Below, in pieces: positions 1 to 8,490 of a DNA stretch of 64,000 nucleotides. The DNA is taken from contig CALGKB010000005.1 of the NCBI GenBank assembly GCA_937927915.1, forward strand, positions 1 to 64,000, written 5' to 3'. The stretch is from an uncultured Pseudanabaenaceae cyanobacterium (GTDB taxonomy: Bacteria > Cyanobacteriota > Cyanobacteriia > Pseudanabaenales > Pseudanabaenaceae). Position 1 is the first letter of the stretch. Each line of letters opens with the position of its first letter. Below the pieces are notes generated by a model that did not search any database, was not told the origin of the DNA, and was given only the letters and a program-made list of their open reading frames with translations. A program made the translations under genes and the position numbers.

Positions 1-394
1 ACTCCCCCTTGGGGTCAAATAACCAATACTCCTTCACCCCCAACCTCTCATACAACTCCTTCTTGTACCCCTGGTCATTCTCTCTTGTACTGGCAGAGGT
101 GACCTCAAAAATAACAGCAGGGACTTGCCCGTATTCCCATACCTTGTAGTTGTCGTAGAACTGCTGCGGGATGCCAAACACAAGCATCACATCAGGGGCA
201 ACTCTGGCGCTGGGGTCACCCTCACGATAGTACAAAAACTGGTCAACGAACAAAACAACGGGCTTGCCCTGCAAAAACAAGGACAGGACATTGAAGATGG
301 TCAAGATGGCTAGGGCGTGGAGCTGTGTTTCTGCCAAGGGTTCGTCGTCCTCACTGGGATAAAAGATGTCGGGGTTAGTAGCGGTCTCCAGCAT
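1..394 (-). CDS. Uma2-family endonuclease, copy 1 (3' part outside window)
   Basis: This is a PD-(D/E)XK-fold protein of the Uma2 (DUF820) family, which is greatly expanded in cyanobacteria; its cellular role is not established. The window holds about the first 131 codons, and the C-terminus lies beyond base 1. The predicted active-site region is visible: an APDVMLVF strand followed by the IFEVTSAS strand. The ATG at 392-394 is preceded by a strong AGGAGG-type ribosome site. It begins 26 bases after the stop of a second copy and matches that copy nearly base for base (positions 1-384 against 669-1052), but the first eight or so residues differ (MLETATNP here). It is therefore one half of a recent tandem duplication. 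Confidence 0.88.
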   Translation of the reverse strand, partial: MLETATNPDIFYPSEDDEPLAETQLHALAILTIFNVLSLFLQGKPVVLFVDQFLYYREGDPSARVAPDVMLVFGIPQQFYDNYKVWEYGQVPAVIFEVTSASTRENDQGYKKELYERLGVKEYWLFDPKGE

Positions 395-420
395 AAACAA
401 TTCCTCCTCCTCTTACAACT

Positions 421-1062
421 CTACTCTGGGGAAATCCCCAACTCCCTCAACTTCTGTGCTAACCGATCGGCTCTCTCTTTCTCTGCCTGCAAGGTGACAA
501 ATAGTTCTTGGGGAGTCAGGAGCTTCTCGTTGTTGTCCAGACGATAGAAGTTAAGCACATAATCACAGGGCTGCAATCTCAACTGTAACACCTCACTGCA
601 TCTGTCTTCTATAATTTCATACCTACCGTCTTTCCCTAACCGATAGCCCCTCAATTGCTCTCCTATCCACTCCCCCTTGGGGTCAAATAACCAATACTCC
701 TTCACCCCCAACCTCTCATACAACTCCTTCTTGTACCCCTGGTCATTCTCTCTTGTACTGGCAGAGGTGACCTCAAAAATAACAGCAGGAATTTGCCCGT
801 ATTCCCATACCTTGTAGTTGTCGTAGAACTGCTGCGGGATGTCAAACACAAGCATCACATCGGGAGCAACTCTGGCGCTGGGGTCACCCTCACGATAGTA
901 CAAAAACTGGTCAACAAACAAAACAACGGGCTTGCCCTGCAAAAACAAGGACAGGACATTGAAGATGGTCAAGATGGCTAGGGCGTGGAGCTGTGTTTCT
1001 GCCAAGGGTTCGTCATCCTCACTGGGATAAAAGATGTCAGTGGCTGTGGTTGTGGTGATCAT
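421..1062 (-). CDS. Uma2-family endonuclease, copy 2
   Basis: Complete 213-residue Uma2 (DUF820) protein, a normal length for the family. Conserved PD-(D/E)XK elements are visible: DPSARVAPDVMLVF, PAVIFEVTSAS and GVKEYWLFDP. The C-terminal 25 residues are charged and probably helical (LQAEKERADRLAQKLREL), a common Uma2 tail. The start codon lies inside the end of murQ (26-base overlap), so the N-terminal MITTTTAT residues are encoded by the DNA that also encodes the MurQ tail. It is followed by copy 1 and probably shares a transcript with murQ. The family is predicted to be nucleolytic by fold; its substrate is unknown. Confidence 0.9.
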   Translation of the reverse strand: MITTTTATDIFYPSEDDEPLAETQLHALAILTIFNVLSLFLQGKPVVLFVDQFLYYREGDPSARVAPDVMLVFDIPQQFYDNYKVWEYGQIPAVIFEVTSASTRENDQGYKKELYERLGVKEYWLFDPKGEWIGEQLRGYRLGKDGRYEIIEDRCSEVLQLRLQPCDYVLNFYRLDNNEKLLTPQELFVTLQAEKERADRLAQKLRELGISPE

Positions 1063-1969
1063 GGCTCCCTCCTGTCTCTGCCTCGATCGCTCGTCGCAAA
1101 TGACCTTGGCACTCGTCTAAAATTGCCAGCGCTGTCTGCCGATCGGTTTGCCTGCTGTACATAACTATAGCAGTTTTTACTTGCCTACCCGATCGTTCTA
1201 ACAAATCCGCCGCTGTTGCCCGATCAATGCCCAAAATATCTATGAGGATACGCAGGGCACGATCGGTGAGTTTGCTGTTAGTGACTGCCACATCCACCAT
1301 GCGGTTTTTATAGACCTTGCCCAGTTGAATCATGACGCCTGTGGAGATCATATTGAGGACAAGTTTGGTGGCGGTGCCCGCTTTTAGGCGCGTAGAACCG
1401 GTGAGGATTTCTGGACCAACGATCGGTCTGATGTCGAGGTCGTAATGGCTGGGGACTTGGCTAGGGGGAACACAGGCAAAAAAGATGGTCTTGGCACCCA
1501 AGCGCTGTGCTTCTCTCAGGGCACCATGGACATAGGGGGTAGTACCACCAGCGGTAATTCCCATCACCACATCCCCATCGTTAACCTGCCTTTCTTGGAT
1601 GGCTTGTGCCCCCGCCTGGGCATCATCTTCCAAACCTTCTGAACTCCTCACCATTGCTGCTATACCCCCGGCAATAATGCCCTGAATTAACTCTGGTGGT
1701 GTGCAAAAGGTGGGCGGACATTCCGCTGCATCTAACACCCCCAATCTGCCACTGGTGCCTGCCCCCACGTAAAACAATCTCCCCCCCGTTTCTATAGCTT
1801 TGGTAATCAAACGAATGGCTTGGGCAATCTGGGGTTTCTGTTCCCCTACAGCAGCTATCACTTTGTAGTCTTCCTGTTGGCATAAATCCAAAAATGCCTC
1901 TACCGAGAGCAAATCCAGGTCATGGCTCTCAGGATGGGGTTGTTCCGTCGTCAGATGTCCCCGCTCCAT
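1037..1969 (-). CDS. murQ: N-acetylmuramic acid 6-phosphate etherase
   Basis: MurQ cleaves the D-lactyl ether of MurNAc-6-phosphate to give GlcNAc-6-phosphate and lactate, a cytoplasmic step of peptidoglycan recycling. The 310-residue length fits the family. The SIS-domain sugar-phosphate loop reads VGAGTSGRLGVLDAAECPPTF, and the second conserved acidic segment is SSEGLEDD. The ATG at 1969 lies two bases after the stop of the YkvA-like gene, so the two are probably co-transcribed. The C-terminus ends in a short His-rich tail (HDHHNHSH) not typical of the family. That tail lies in the 26-base overlap with the Uma2 gene. I see no anmK or sugar-PTS gene nearby. Confidence 0.95.
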   Translation of the reverse strand: MERGHLTTEQPHPESHDLDLLSVEAFLDLCQQEDYKVIAAVGEQKPQIAQAIRLITKAIETGGRLFYVGAGTSGRLGVLDAAECPPTFCTPPELIQGIIAGGIAAMVRSSEGLEDDAQAGAQAIQERQVNDGDVVMGITAGGTTPYVHGALREAQRLGAKTIFFACVPPSQVPSHYDLDIRPIVGPEILTGSTRLKAGTATKLVLNMISTGVMIQLGKVYKNRMVDVAVTNSKLTDRALRILIDILGIDRATAADLLERSGRQVKTAIVMYSRQTDRQTALAILDECQGHLRRAIEAETGGSHDHHNHSH

Positions 1970-1971
1970 TG

Positions 1972-2220
1972 TCAGTTGATGGTGGTGGCATCCACATCGA
2001 TCGTTTTTATCTCTTCTTCTTTCTCTTTGCTCTGGGCTTGTAAGAGAACTGGGAAGAGATTTTGCACTAGGTTAGTAATCAGAAATGCCAGTAGGAGAAA
2101 GTCATCTACCTGACCCAAAAGGGGGAAAATATCCGGCAGGACATCGAAGGGGCTAATGAGGTAAATTAAACTTGCTAGCAAAATCAGCCAGTTGTAACGG
2201 GAATTGCGTAGTAAAAACAT
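1972..2220 (-). CDS. YkvA-like small membrane protein (DUF1232)
   Basis: An 82-residue protein with the DUF1232/YkvA signature: one long hydrophobic segment at about residues 10-55 containing the characteristic YLISPFDVLPDIFPLLGQVDDFLLL stretch (written here in part: SPFDVLPDIFPLLG). The C-terminus is charged (QSKEKEEEIKTID). The function of the family is not established; it is predicted to sit in the membrane. It is the first gene of the minus-strand run leading into murQ, separated from it by two bases, and starts 42 bases after the CHAT gene stop. Confidence 0.8.
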   Translation of the reverse strand: MFLLRNSRYNWLILLASLIYLISPFDVLPDIFPLLGQVDDFLLLAFLITNLVQNLFPVLLQAQSKEKEEEIKTIDVDATTIN

Positions 2221-2262
2221 AGGAAAACTACTATCAATCTCCCCTTATTGTAGCAATAGAGA

Positions 2263-5211
2263 TTAGAGTCCATTGCCAATCACTAAAAACGGTGCCCAAT
2301 AGTAGGGATGGCTGAGATTTTCCAGGGTGGAGGCAGGCAGGTGGGAGCGCAAACGCTGCCACAAAACTGGAGCTTTTTCTCCCAGGGGACGGAAATCTCC
2401 CGTAATCAAAATCTCCTGCGTCAAACGCACTGCTTCGGCAACACTCAGGCGCTGCTGGGTCAACAGGGTGTAAAAAATTTCCATCCAGGCTTGCGTCCCC
2501 CCATCGGAAATTGACCACAGGGAAGCGATCGTTGTCCGTGCCCCCCGTTCCTGCATTAGATAGCCAAACCCCAAAATCTCTTCCCCATTGCCGAGGACTG
2601 CCCCCGCTGCCGTTTCACAGGCACTGAGGACAACTAAGTCTACATTCTCCAAATTCCACTGCCGTAAATCCCTAAAGGTCTGCCGTTCCCCGTTGCCAAA
2701 GACAATGAAAGAATCGGTGGGTGTGCCGGGCAAAAATACCGCATGGGTGGCAAAATGCAGCCAGTTAAACGATCGTGCCTGTTGCTGTACCTGGGGGGGG
2801 GAAAAATCTTGGTCAAAGAGCTTACTACTATCTGGGACAAGACTGGTGAGGTAATTCACTTCTCCTCTGGCAGAGGGCAAGCCCGCAAACTGCAAAGTCC
2901 GTCCACCCAGGTTGATCGTCTGTCTTTGGGTGAGGGCACCAGCTAATAGGCGGGGTAGGGGGGAAAGGCGAGATGTAAAGTTCTGTAGACTGGCGCTGGT
3001 AATAGTATTGATACGGAAGCGCTGCCCTAGCCATTGGTTGCCGTCGTGGAGAGCGGCTAAGGGGATGTAGCGCAGTTGGGCGGTGGGGACATAGAAGAGG
3101 GTGCGGATTTGACGGGCTTCCAGGATGTCCTCCAAGGGTTGAATGAGATAACGGTAGAGGACTTGCCCCTCCCCCTGGGGATTGGCTTCCACATCATAGA
3201 TTGCCTCCAGACTATAGCGAAATTTTTGCACTAACTGCAGGAATTGGGCACGGGGAACATAGCTAGTACGGCGTAGGGGGGCAATGCCAGGGGCAATTAA
3301 AATCATCTCCAGGCGGTCTTGCCGCACAACGGGGTAGAGAATGGCGGACTGGGGGTCCAATTGGGCTAGCTCCCTTTGCAGTTGTTGCAGATTGATCTCC
3401 CTAACTTGTTGCGCCAGTTGCTGGACGGCGGGTTTTGCCAAAAATTGTGCCAGTTCCTGCTCATTCCCCTGCAGTGCCTGGTATTGCTGATAGAGTTCCT
3501 GCTGCGCTGGGCTGAGTTGGGCTAACACCTGACTGTTGACCCTAGGGCTAATGTTGCCTAGATAGCGATCGAGTTCCCCCAGGATTGCCAAATCTAGGGT
3601 TTGCTGTGCTTCTAGGATTTTCCCCCGTTCTAGGAGGAGGTCTAGGGCAAGGGGGAGGGGGGTAGTGGGGGAGAGATGGAGACTGCTTAAACTCGCCTGC
3701 ACTGCTAGAGTGGTCAGACTATCGGTGGGGGTGGGGGTAGGGGGGGGAGGAGGAGGGGTTAGGGGTACGGGGTCAGTGGTATTGCGGGCAAGACGATCGA
3801 GATTGCGATGGGCTAAAATATTCTCCGTCAGACTGCGCCGCTGCTGCTCGAGGGGTAAAAAGCGCACATTCCCCTGTACTTCTTCAAATTCCACCGCACT
3901 AAACAGACTCGTGACATTGTTAGTGACCGTGCGCGCCCCGATCGTGCCCTGGGCAGTAAAGAAGCCATCCGCCAGAATTTTGCCATCACTGCGAAAAGTA
4001 ATGTTACCGCCGCTGCTCATGGGACTGCTGGGATGATTCAGTGCCAAAATGTCAATTTCCCGATCGCCCCTGAAGGTGAGGTTACTGCCTGCCCCAATCA
4101 CCGCTGGGGTTTCCAGGGTATCCCGCAACAGCAGACGATTTTGCCCCTGCAGGAGTACCGTCCCCCGTCCCTGGATATTGGGCACAAAGAGGGCCACATT
4201 GTTACTGGCAATAGCTTGGATGTCCGCCGCTGCCATGGAACCCAACACCACATCCCCTGGTTGAATGACCAACTCCCCGATCGGTTCTAATTTGCCATTC
4301 CCCAACAGCAGGGTGCCCAAACCGGGGGAACGTCCTTGGGGTAGTAATTCCAGGGAGCCATCGGGATTGACTGCCAGTTCCTGTGCCTCTGGGCGGCTGG
4401 GTGTACCTGTCAACAGTTGTGCCAGGTGGGGTAGTTCTGTGATTTTGCCCGACCACTGGGGGGCTAGGCTGCCGGAGCGCACTTCCAACCCCAAAATGGA
4501 GCCTGGTGCCCGCAGAGTGACCGTAGAATTGCCCGCGACCGCTACGACATCCACCTTACCAGCCGGTGCCACCAAGGTTCTGGGACTGACCACTGTCCCC
4601 CCCGCCAGAATAATGTCCTGCCCTGTTTTTACTTCCAGCTGCCCCTGGTTGATGATTGCCCCTGGTTGCATCACAGAAAACTGCAGGGAGAGGGGAGAGC
4701 CGGCAAAGAAATTACTGTTACCCCGATCGGTGGTAAAAATGCCCCCCCCACTAAAACCAATCGCTGTGGCGGTAGTGGCGACGAATGACCCCCCTATATC
4801 CAGGCGGCTGTTATTGCCAAAGACAATGCCATTGGGGTTGAGGAGATAGAAATTGGCAATGGGGAGATCCCTGGCGGTGTTAATTGTCCCCAAAATGCTA
4901 GAAGGCTCGCTGCCTGTCACGCGATTGAAAATATTGGTAATGCGTCCGCCGTTGATACCCGTGCTACCGACGCTAAAGGTGACCCCTTCTGGTGGGACAT
5001 GGAAACGATCGAAACTGTGGAATAAGTTAGTGCCCCGAATAGAGTTGAGGTTGGTAGGGACAATCACATTGCCCCCTTCCACAGCTGTACTGGTACTGCC
5101 ATCAGGCACGATCGGTTGACTGCGCGCCCAACCACAGAAGAGCGTCAGGATTATACCACTCCCCAGCAGCCCCCAGCGTTGCATAGCCACAGGATTAGTC
5201 ATTACAGTCAT
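2263..5211 (-). CDS. Filamentous-haemagglutinin-type secretion domain fused to CHAT protease
   Basis: Large protein with three parts. Residues 1-32 form a signal peptide (hydrophobic LLGSGIILTLFCGWARSQ). About 35-300 is a TpsA/filamentous-haemagglutinin N-terminal domain (FHSFDRFHVPPEGVTFSVGS; NPNGIVFG), which in known systems is recognised by a TpsB outer-membrane transporter. After a proline linker near residue 490 comes a helical stretch, and the C-terminal 300 residues are a caspase-like CHAT domain. Its His lies in LHFATHA (H823) and its Cys in LSACETA (C865), both intact. Family knowledge suggests an exported cysteine protease; substrate and partner are unknown, and no TpsB gene is in the window. 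The open frame extends to a TTG at 5232; ATGs at 5211, 5202 and 5184 are more likely starts. Confidence 0.87.
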   Translation of the reverse strand: MTVMTNPVAMQRWGLLGSGIILTLFCGWARSQPIVPDGSTSTAVEGGNVIVPTNLNSIRGTNLFHSFDRFHVPPEGVTFSVGSTGINGGRITNIFNRVTGSEPSSILGTINTARDLPIANFYLLNPNGIVFGNNSRLDIGGSFVATTATAIGFSGGGIFTTDRGNSNFFAGSPLSLQFSVMQPGAIINQGQLEVKTGQDIILAGGTVVSPRTLVAPAGKVDVVAVAGNSTVTLRAPGSILGLEVRSGSLAPQWSGKITELPHLAQLLTGTPSRPEAQELAVNPDGSLELLPQGRSPGLGTLLLGNGKLEPIGELVIQPGDVVLGSMAAADIQAIASNNVALFVPNIQGRGTVLLQGQNRLLLRDTLETPAVIGAGSNLTFRGDREIDILALNHPSSPMSSGGNITFRSDGKILADGFFTAQGTIGARTVTNNVTSLFSAVEFEEVQGNVRFLPLEQQRRSLTENILAHRNLDRLARNTTDPVPLTPPPPPPTPTPTDSLTTLAVQASLSSLHLSPTTPLPLALDLLLERGKILEAQQTLDLAILGELDRYLGNISPRVNSQVLAQLSPAQQELYQQYQALQGNEQELAQFLAKPAVQQLAQQVREINLQQLQRELAQLDPQSAILYPVVRQDRLEMILIAPGIAPLRRTSYVPRAQFLQLVQKFRYSLEAIYDVEANPQGEGQVLYRYLIQPLEDILEARQIRTLFYVPTAQLRYIPLAALHDGNQWLGQRFRINTITSASLQNFTSRLSPLPRLLAGALTQRQTINLGGRTLQFAGLPSARGEVNYLTSLVPDSSKLFDQDFSPPQVQQQARSFNWLHFATHAVFLPGTPTDSFIVFGNGERQTFRDLRQWNLENVDLVVLSACETAAGAVLGNGEEILGFGYLMQERGARTTIASLWSISDGGTQAWMEIFYTLLTQQRLSVAEAVRLTQEILITGDFRPLGEKAPVLWQRLRSHLPASTLENLSHPYYWAPFLVIGNGL

Positions 5212-5540
5212 GTTAGCTAACAGTCTTAGCAAATCGCAAGGGGAAAATCAACAATGACTATAAAGTAGAGACACCAATCCACCAATGCTTAGAGTTACTG
5301 CTCTTTCTAAAACCATTAAGAGCAAGCCTCCTATATACCAAAATAAAATAGAACTGCAGGGGCAGAAAACTTACTACCGAAAACATCTAAGGCATGATAA
5401 TAAATGCTATTTACAACCGTGATAGGGTGTAATAATTCCATAACCACTAGCAGATAAGTAGCTTGTTTATAGTTTTCACACCGTTAATAGTAATTGCCAG
5501 TGTGTGATATACTATAAATATATAGACATTCCTAAATCCT
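5212..5540. promoter_or_regulatory. AT-rich divergent intergenic region
   Basis: About 330 bases without a gene between the divergent CHAT gene and the unknown membrane protein. It is clearly more AT-rich than the surrounding coding DNA and probably holds both promoters. On the plus strand TATACT and TATAAA hexamers lie at about 5509-5518, some 25 bases upstream of the ATG at 5541. On the minus strand TATAGT lies near 5255-5260. No riboswitch fold, tRNA or small gene was recognised. Confidence 0.45.
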
Positions 5541-6818
5541 ATGCTCCCTAATCCCAAGGTCATTGCAGCGGTAGAGAAACTCAATTATGAAGTCACGATC
5601 GCTGATGTAGCAGCACAAACCGGTTTAGCCCTAGGGATTGTCAATCGGGAAGTTGCTAATTTAGCAGCTTTGACAGCAGGGAATTTATTGGTATCAGAGA
5701 CAGGGGACATCTGTTACAAGTTTAGTCCTAACTTACGCAATATTTTGTTACAACGATCGTTGCGTGCCCGTTTGCAAGAATTCCTCAAAGGGGTGTGGGG
5801 AGTTGTCTTTTATCTCCTTCGTATTTCCTTTGGCATTGTTTTGATTGTCTCTATTGTTATAGTAGTCTTAGCAATTTTTGCCGCCGTCATAGTAATTAGC
5901 AGCAGTTCTGCCAGGGAGGAGGAGAGGGATGATAACAGAGGAACGAGGGGAGGTAGCATTAGCTTTTTCCCCCTATATTGGCTAGACTTTGGTTCCCTGT
6001 TTGTCCGTGATCCCTACAGCAGCCCTGCTCCTAGACCGCAAAGACAAGAGGAAATAAAAGACAGGGGATTTTTGGAGAATGTGTTTGCTTTTTTGTTTGG
6101 GGAAGGTGACCCCAATTTTGACTTAGAAGAAAGACGGTATCGTTTGATTGCCAATGTCATTCGCAACCATGAGGGGGTGATCGTGGCAGAGCAGGTTTTG
6201 CCCTATTTGGATGAGATACCTGCTTCCGTACAAGAGAGGGAGGATTACATCTTGCCAGTCCTAGCTAAGTTCAATGGCTATCCAGAAGTGACAGACACAG
6301 GCGCGATCGTCTATCGTTTTCCTGACCTCCAGAAGGTGGCTGCCCGCCGCCCCAAACAAGCTGTCCCCCCCTACTTGGAAGAAAAACTCTGGCGCTTTAA
6401 CTATGCCGGCGATGGCGCTAATATGCTGTCCGCAGGGCTGGGGATTTTCTACTTGGTAGCTTCTCTTATATTGGGGGGATTGCTCCAAGACCCGATCGTG
6501 CAGCGGAATTTGACAGGTTTTCTAGGCTTTGTCAACAGTATCTTTGTCTTTTTGTTGGGCTATGCGATTTTGTTTATCACCATACCAACAGTGCGCTTTT
6601 TGTGGTTGCAGTGGCTCAACCAAGGAATTAAATACCGCAATGAATTGCGCTGCCGTAGAACACAGTTGCTATCACAACCAGAGGTGAAAGAGAAGCTGCA
6701 ATTTGCCCAACAGCTAGCCATTGCCCCCAGTGCGATCGCTGAGCAACCCCTTGCCTATTCTACAGAGCAGGACCTCTTGACCCAAGAATTGGAACGTCTG
6801 TTGGCTGCTCCTGACTGA
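5541..6818 (+). CDS. Conserved-looking membrane protein with two winged-helix-like segments, function unknown
   Basis: I do not recognise a named family for this 425-residue protein. Residues 1-70 look like a small winged helix (AAVEKLNYEVTIADVAAQTG... followed by GDICYKF). A hydrophobic span follows at about 87-121. A second segment of similar character lies at about 200-275 (RNHEGVIVAEQVLPYLD... GAIVYRFPDLQ). Two more membrane spans lie at about 300-360, and the tail is helical. The architecture suggests a membrane-anchored protein with two soluble domains. There is no obvious Shine-Dalgarno before the ATG. It is followed 89 bases later by thrB on the same strand with no functional link evident. 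Confidence 0.7.
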   Translation: MLPNPKVIAAVEKLNYEVTIADVAAQTGLALGIVNREVANLAALTAGNLLVSETGDICYKFSPNLRNILLQRSLRARLQEFLKGVWGVVFYLLRISFGIVLIVSIVIVVLAIFAAVIVISSSSAREEERDDNRGTRGGSISFFPLYWLDFGSLFVRDPYSSPAPRPQRQEEIKDRGFLENVFAFLFGEGDPNFDLEERRYRLIANVIRNHEGVIVAEQVLPYLDEIPASVQEREDYILPVLAKFNGYPEVTDTGAIVYRFPDLQKVAARRPKQAVPPYLEEKLWRFNYAGDGANMLSAGLGIFYLVASLILGGLLQDPIVQRNLTGFLGFVNSIFVFLLGYAILFITIPTVRFLWLQWLNQGIKYRNELRCRRTQLLSQPEVKEKLQFAQQLAIAPSAIAEQPLAYSTEQDLLTQELERLLAAPD

Positions 6819-6907
6819 GTATATAGAAGTTAATTTTTGTGTGCAGGGGTGGCATTTTAGTAGTAAATTGGTCTATTTAGTTATCTGTTGTGCTAACGAG
6901 AGACCAG

Positions 6908-7819
6908 ATGAAAGGCTACAAAATCACTGTCCCCGCTACCTGTGGTAATGTTGGTCCTGGCTTTGACTGCTTTGGCTGTGCTCTCGCCCTCTACAATCAC
7001 TTTGAAGTACGTCCATCGGAGGAGCTGAAGATCACTGCCAGTGGCACTTACGCCGATCGGGTAGCGAAAAACAAGCACAATCTGGTCTATCAAAGTTTTG
7101 AACAGGTGTTTACCCATCTGGGCATGACCAAACCGATCGTGTCTATGCACATGGAGGTACATATTCCCCTCTCGCGGGGCTTGGGGAGTTCAGCGACAGC
7201 AGCGATCGGTGGTTTGATGGCGGGCAACGTGCTGGCGGGCAGTCCCCTCAGTGCCAAGGAAATTCTGCAACTGGCGACAAATATCGAAGGACACCCGGAC
7301 AATGTGGCACCGGCAATGCTGGGAGGCTGTCAACTAGTGGCAAGCGGCAAACCAGGGGAATGGCAGTTCTGTGCTGTCCCTTGGCATGAAAGCTTGGTCA
7401 CGATCGTGGCGATTCCCGATTTTGAACTCTCAACGGCAAAGGCGCGGCAGGTCTTGCCCAAGGAAGTGCCCCTGGGAGATGCTGTGTTTAACTGTGCCCA
7501 TTTAGCAGTCCTGTTGCAGGGATTAAGTCAAGGACAAGCCGATTGGATAAAGCTAGGTCTGCAGGACAGATTGCACCAACCCTACCGCCAAAGTCTAATT
7601 CCGGGGATGGAAAAAGTGCAAAACCATGCGCTGGCAGCAGGAGCCTTGGGGGTAGTCATCAGTGGTGCCGGTCCCACTCTCCTGGCAGTGGCAACAAGGG
7701 AATTTGCCCCTCAAATTGGGGAGGCTATGGTTACTGCCTGGCAACAGGAAAATATCAAATCTACCTACCTCGTCCTGGAGATAGACCGATCGGGAACTGT
7801 GGTCACAGAGCTAGATTAA
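6908..7819 (+). CDS. thrB: Homoserine kinase
   Basis: ThrB phosphorylates L-homoserine with ATP in the threonine pathway, in the cytoplasm. It is a GHMP-family kinase of about 303 residues, a normal size. The N-terminal substrate segment is VPATCGNVGPGFDCFG, the GHMP ATP loop is PLSRGLGSSATAAIGG, and the C-terminal glycine motif is VISGAGPTLLA. The frame can be extended to a GTG at 6890, but the ATG at 6908 gives the usual start (MKGYKITVPAT). The stop overlaps the convergent DUF1614 gene by 4 bases. Confidence 0.95.
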   Translation: MKGYKITVPATCGNVGPGFDCFGCALALYNHFEVRPSEELKITASGTYADRVAKNKHNLVYQSFEQVFTHLGMTKPIVSMHMEVHIPLSRGLGSSATAAIGGLMAGNVLAGSPLSAKEILQLATNIEGHPDNVAPAMLGGCQLVASGKPGEWQFCAVPWHESLVTIVAIPDFELSTAKARQVLPKEVPLGDAVFNCAHLAVLLQGLSQGQADWIKLGLQDRLHQPYRQSLIPGMEKVQNHALAAGALGVVISGAGPTLLAVATREFAPQIGEAMVTAWQQENIKSTYLVLEIDRSGTVVTELD

Positions 7820-8490
7820 GTCAGTAACACGGCAAACACACCGCAGAGGGCAATACCATCAAAGACCCCCGCTCCCCCAATACTTAAAATGCCCGGCGTC
7901 ATGCGCTCAATCTGGGGTAAATGCAGGAGGTCAGCCCCAATCAAAGTACCTAAAACGCCCCCTGCAAAGGCAATGGGAGCAGCATCTACTCCCCCTGTCA
8001 CTAAAATTGCCGCCATCGCCGCCGTCAAAGGGGCAACCAAAGCATTCATCTGAATCCCAATCCCTGGCACAATCTGGGCAGAGTAATAACAAACGATCGT
8101 TACGATGGCAGTCACCACCACAATTTGGAAGGGATTAGCACGGCTAAATTGGTAGAGAGCTAAGACAGTGGGAATAAGACCACCCCCCACATTCACCGCC
8201 ACGATCGTTTTTTGTTCAATCCGCCGCAGGGGAATGCCCCAAAAGAAGCGCATACTCCACAGTTCCAGCCAGTCGGGGACAATCTCTAACCGTGACACCC
8301 GTTCATAGAGAGGGATATTGATCGTACTGCCCACAATCACCCCCAGGAGAATCAGGAGAGAAGCATTAGGGGTAAAACCCAACTTCGCCACTGCCAAACA
8401 CACAGCCTCTAAGGTGATGACCAACCAGAGAAAGGGAAACGTCAGCAGTAAGACCAAAAATAGCAGCAGTGTGACAGGTAAATAGATCAT
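7816..8490 (-). CDS. DUF1614 integral membrane protein
   Basis: A 224-residue protein dominated by hydrophobic helices (about six). It has the DUF1614 pattern, including the conserved central VNVGGGLIPTVLALY segment and a glycine-rich C-terminus (LSIGGAGVFDGIALCGVFA). The role of DUF1614 is unknown. Its ATG overlaps the stop of the upstream gene by four bases (ATGA), so translation is probably coupled to the stress-type protein before it. Confidence 0.82.
   Translation of the reverse strand: MIYLPVTLLLFLVLLLTFPFLWLVITLEAVCLAVAKLGFTPNASLLILLGVIVGSTINIPLYERVSRLEIVPDWLELWSMRFFWGIPLRRIEQKTIVAVNVGGGLIPTVLALYQFSRANPFQIVVVTAIVTIVCYYSAQIVPGIGIQMNALVAPLTAAMAAILVTGGVDAAPIAFAGGVLGTLIGADLLHLPQIERMTPGILSIGGAGVFDGIALCGVFAVLLT

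Noticed and set aside
3665-4036. 123-residue Gly/Arg-rich plus-strand reading frame
   Set aside because: It is the complement of the proline-rich linker and neighbouring domain of the CHAT protein; low-complexity artefact.
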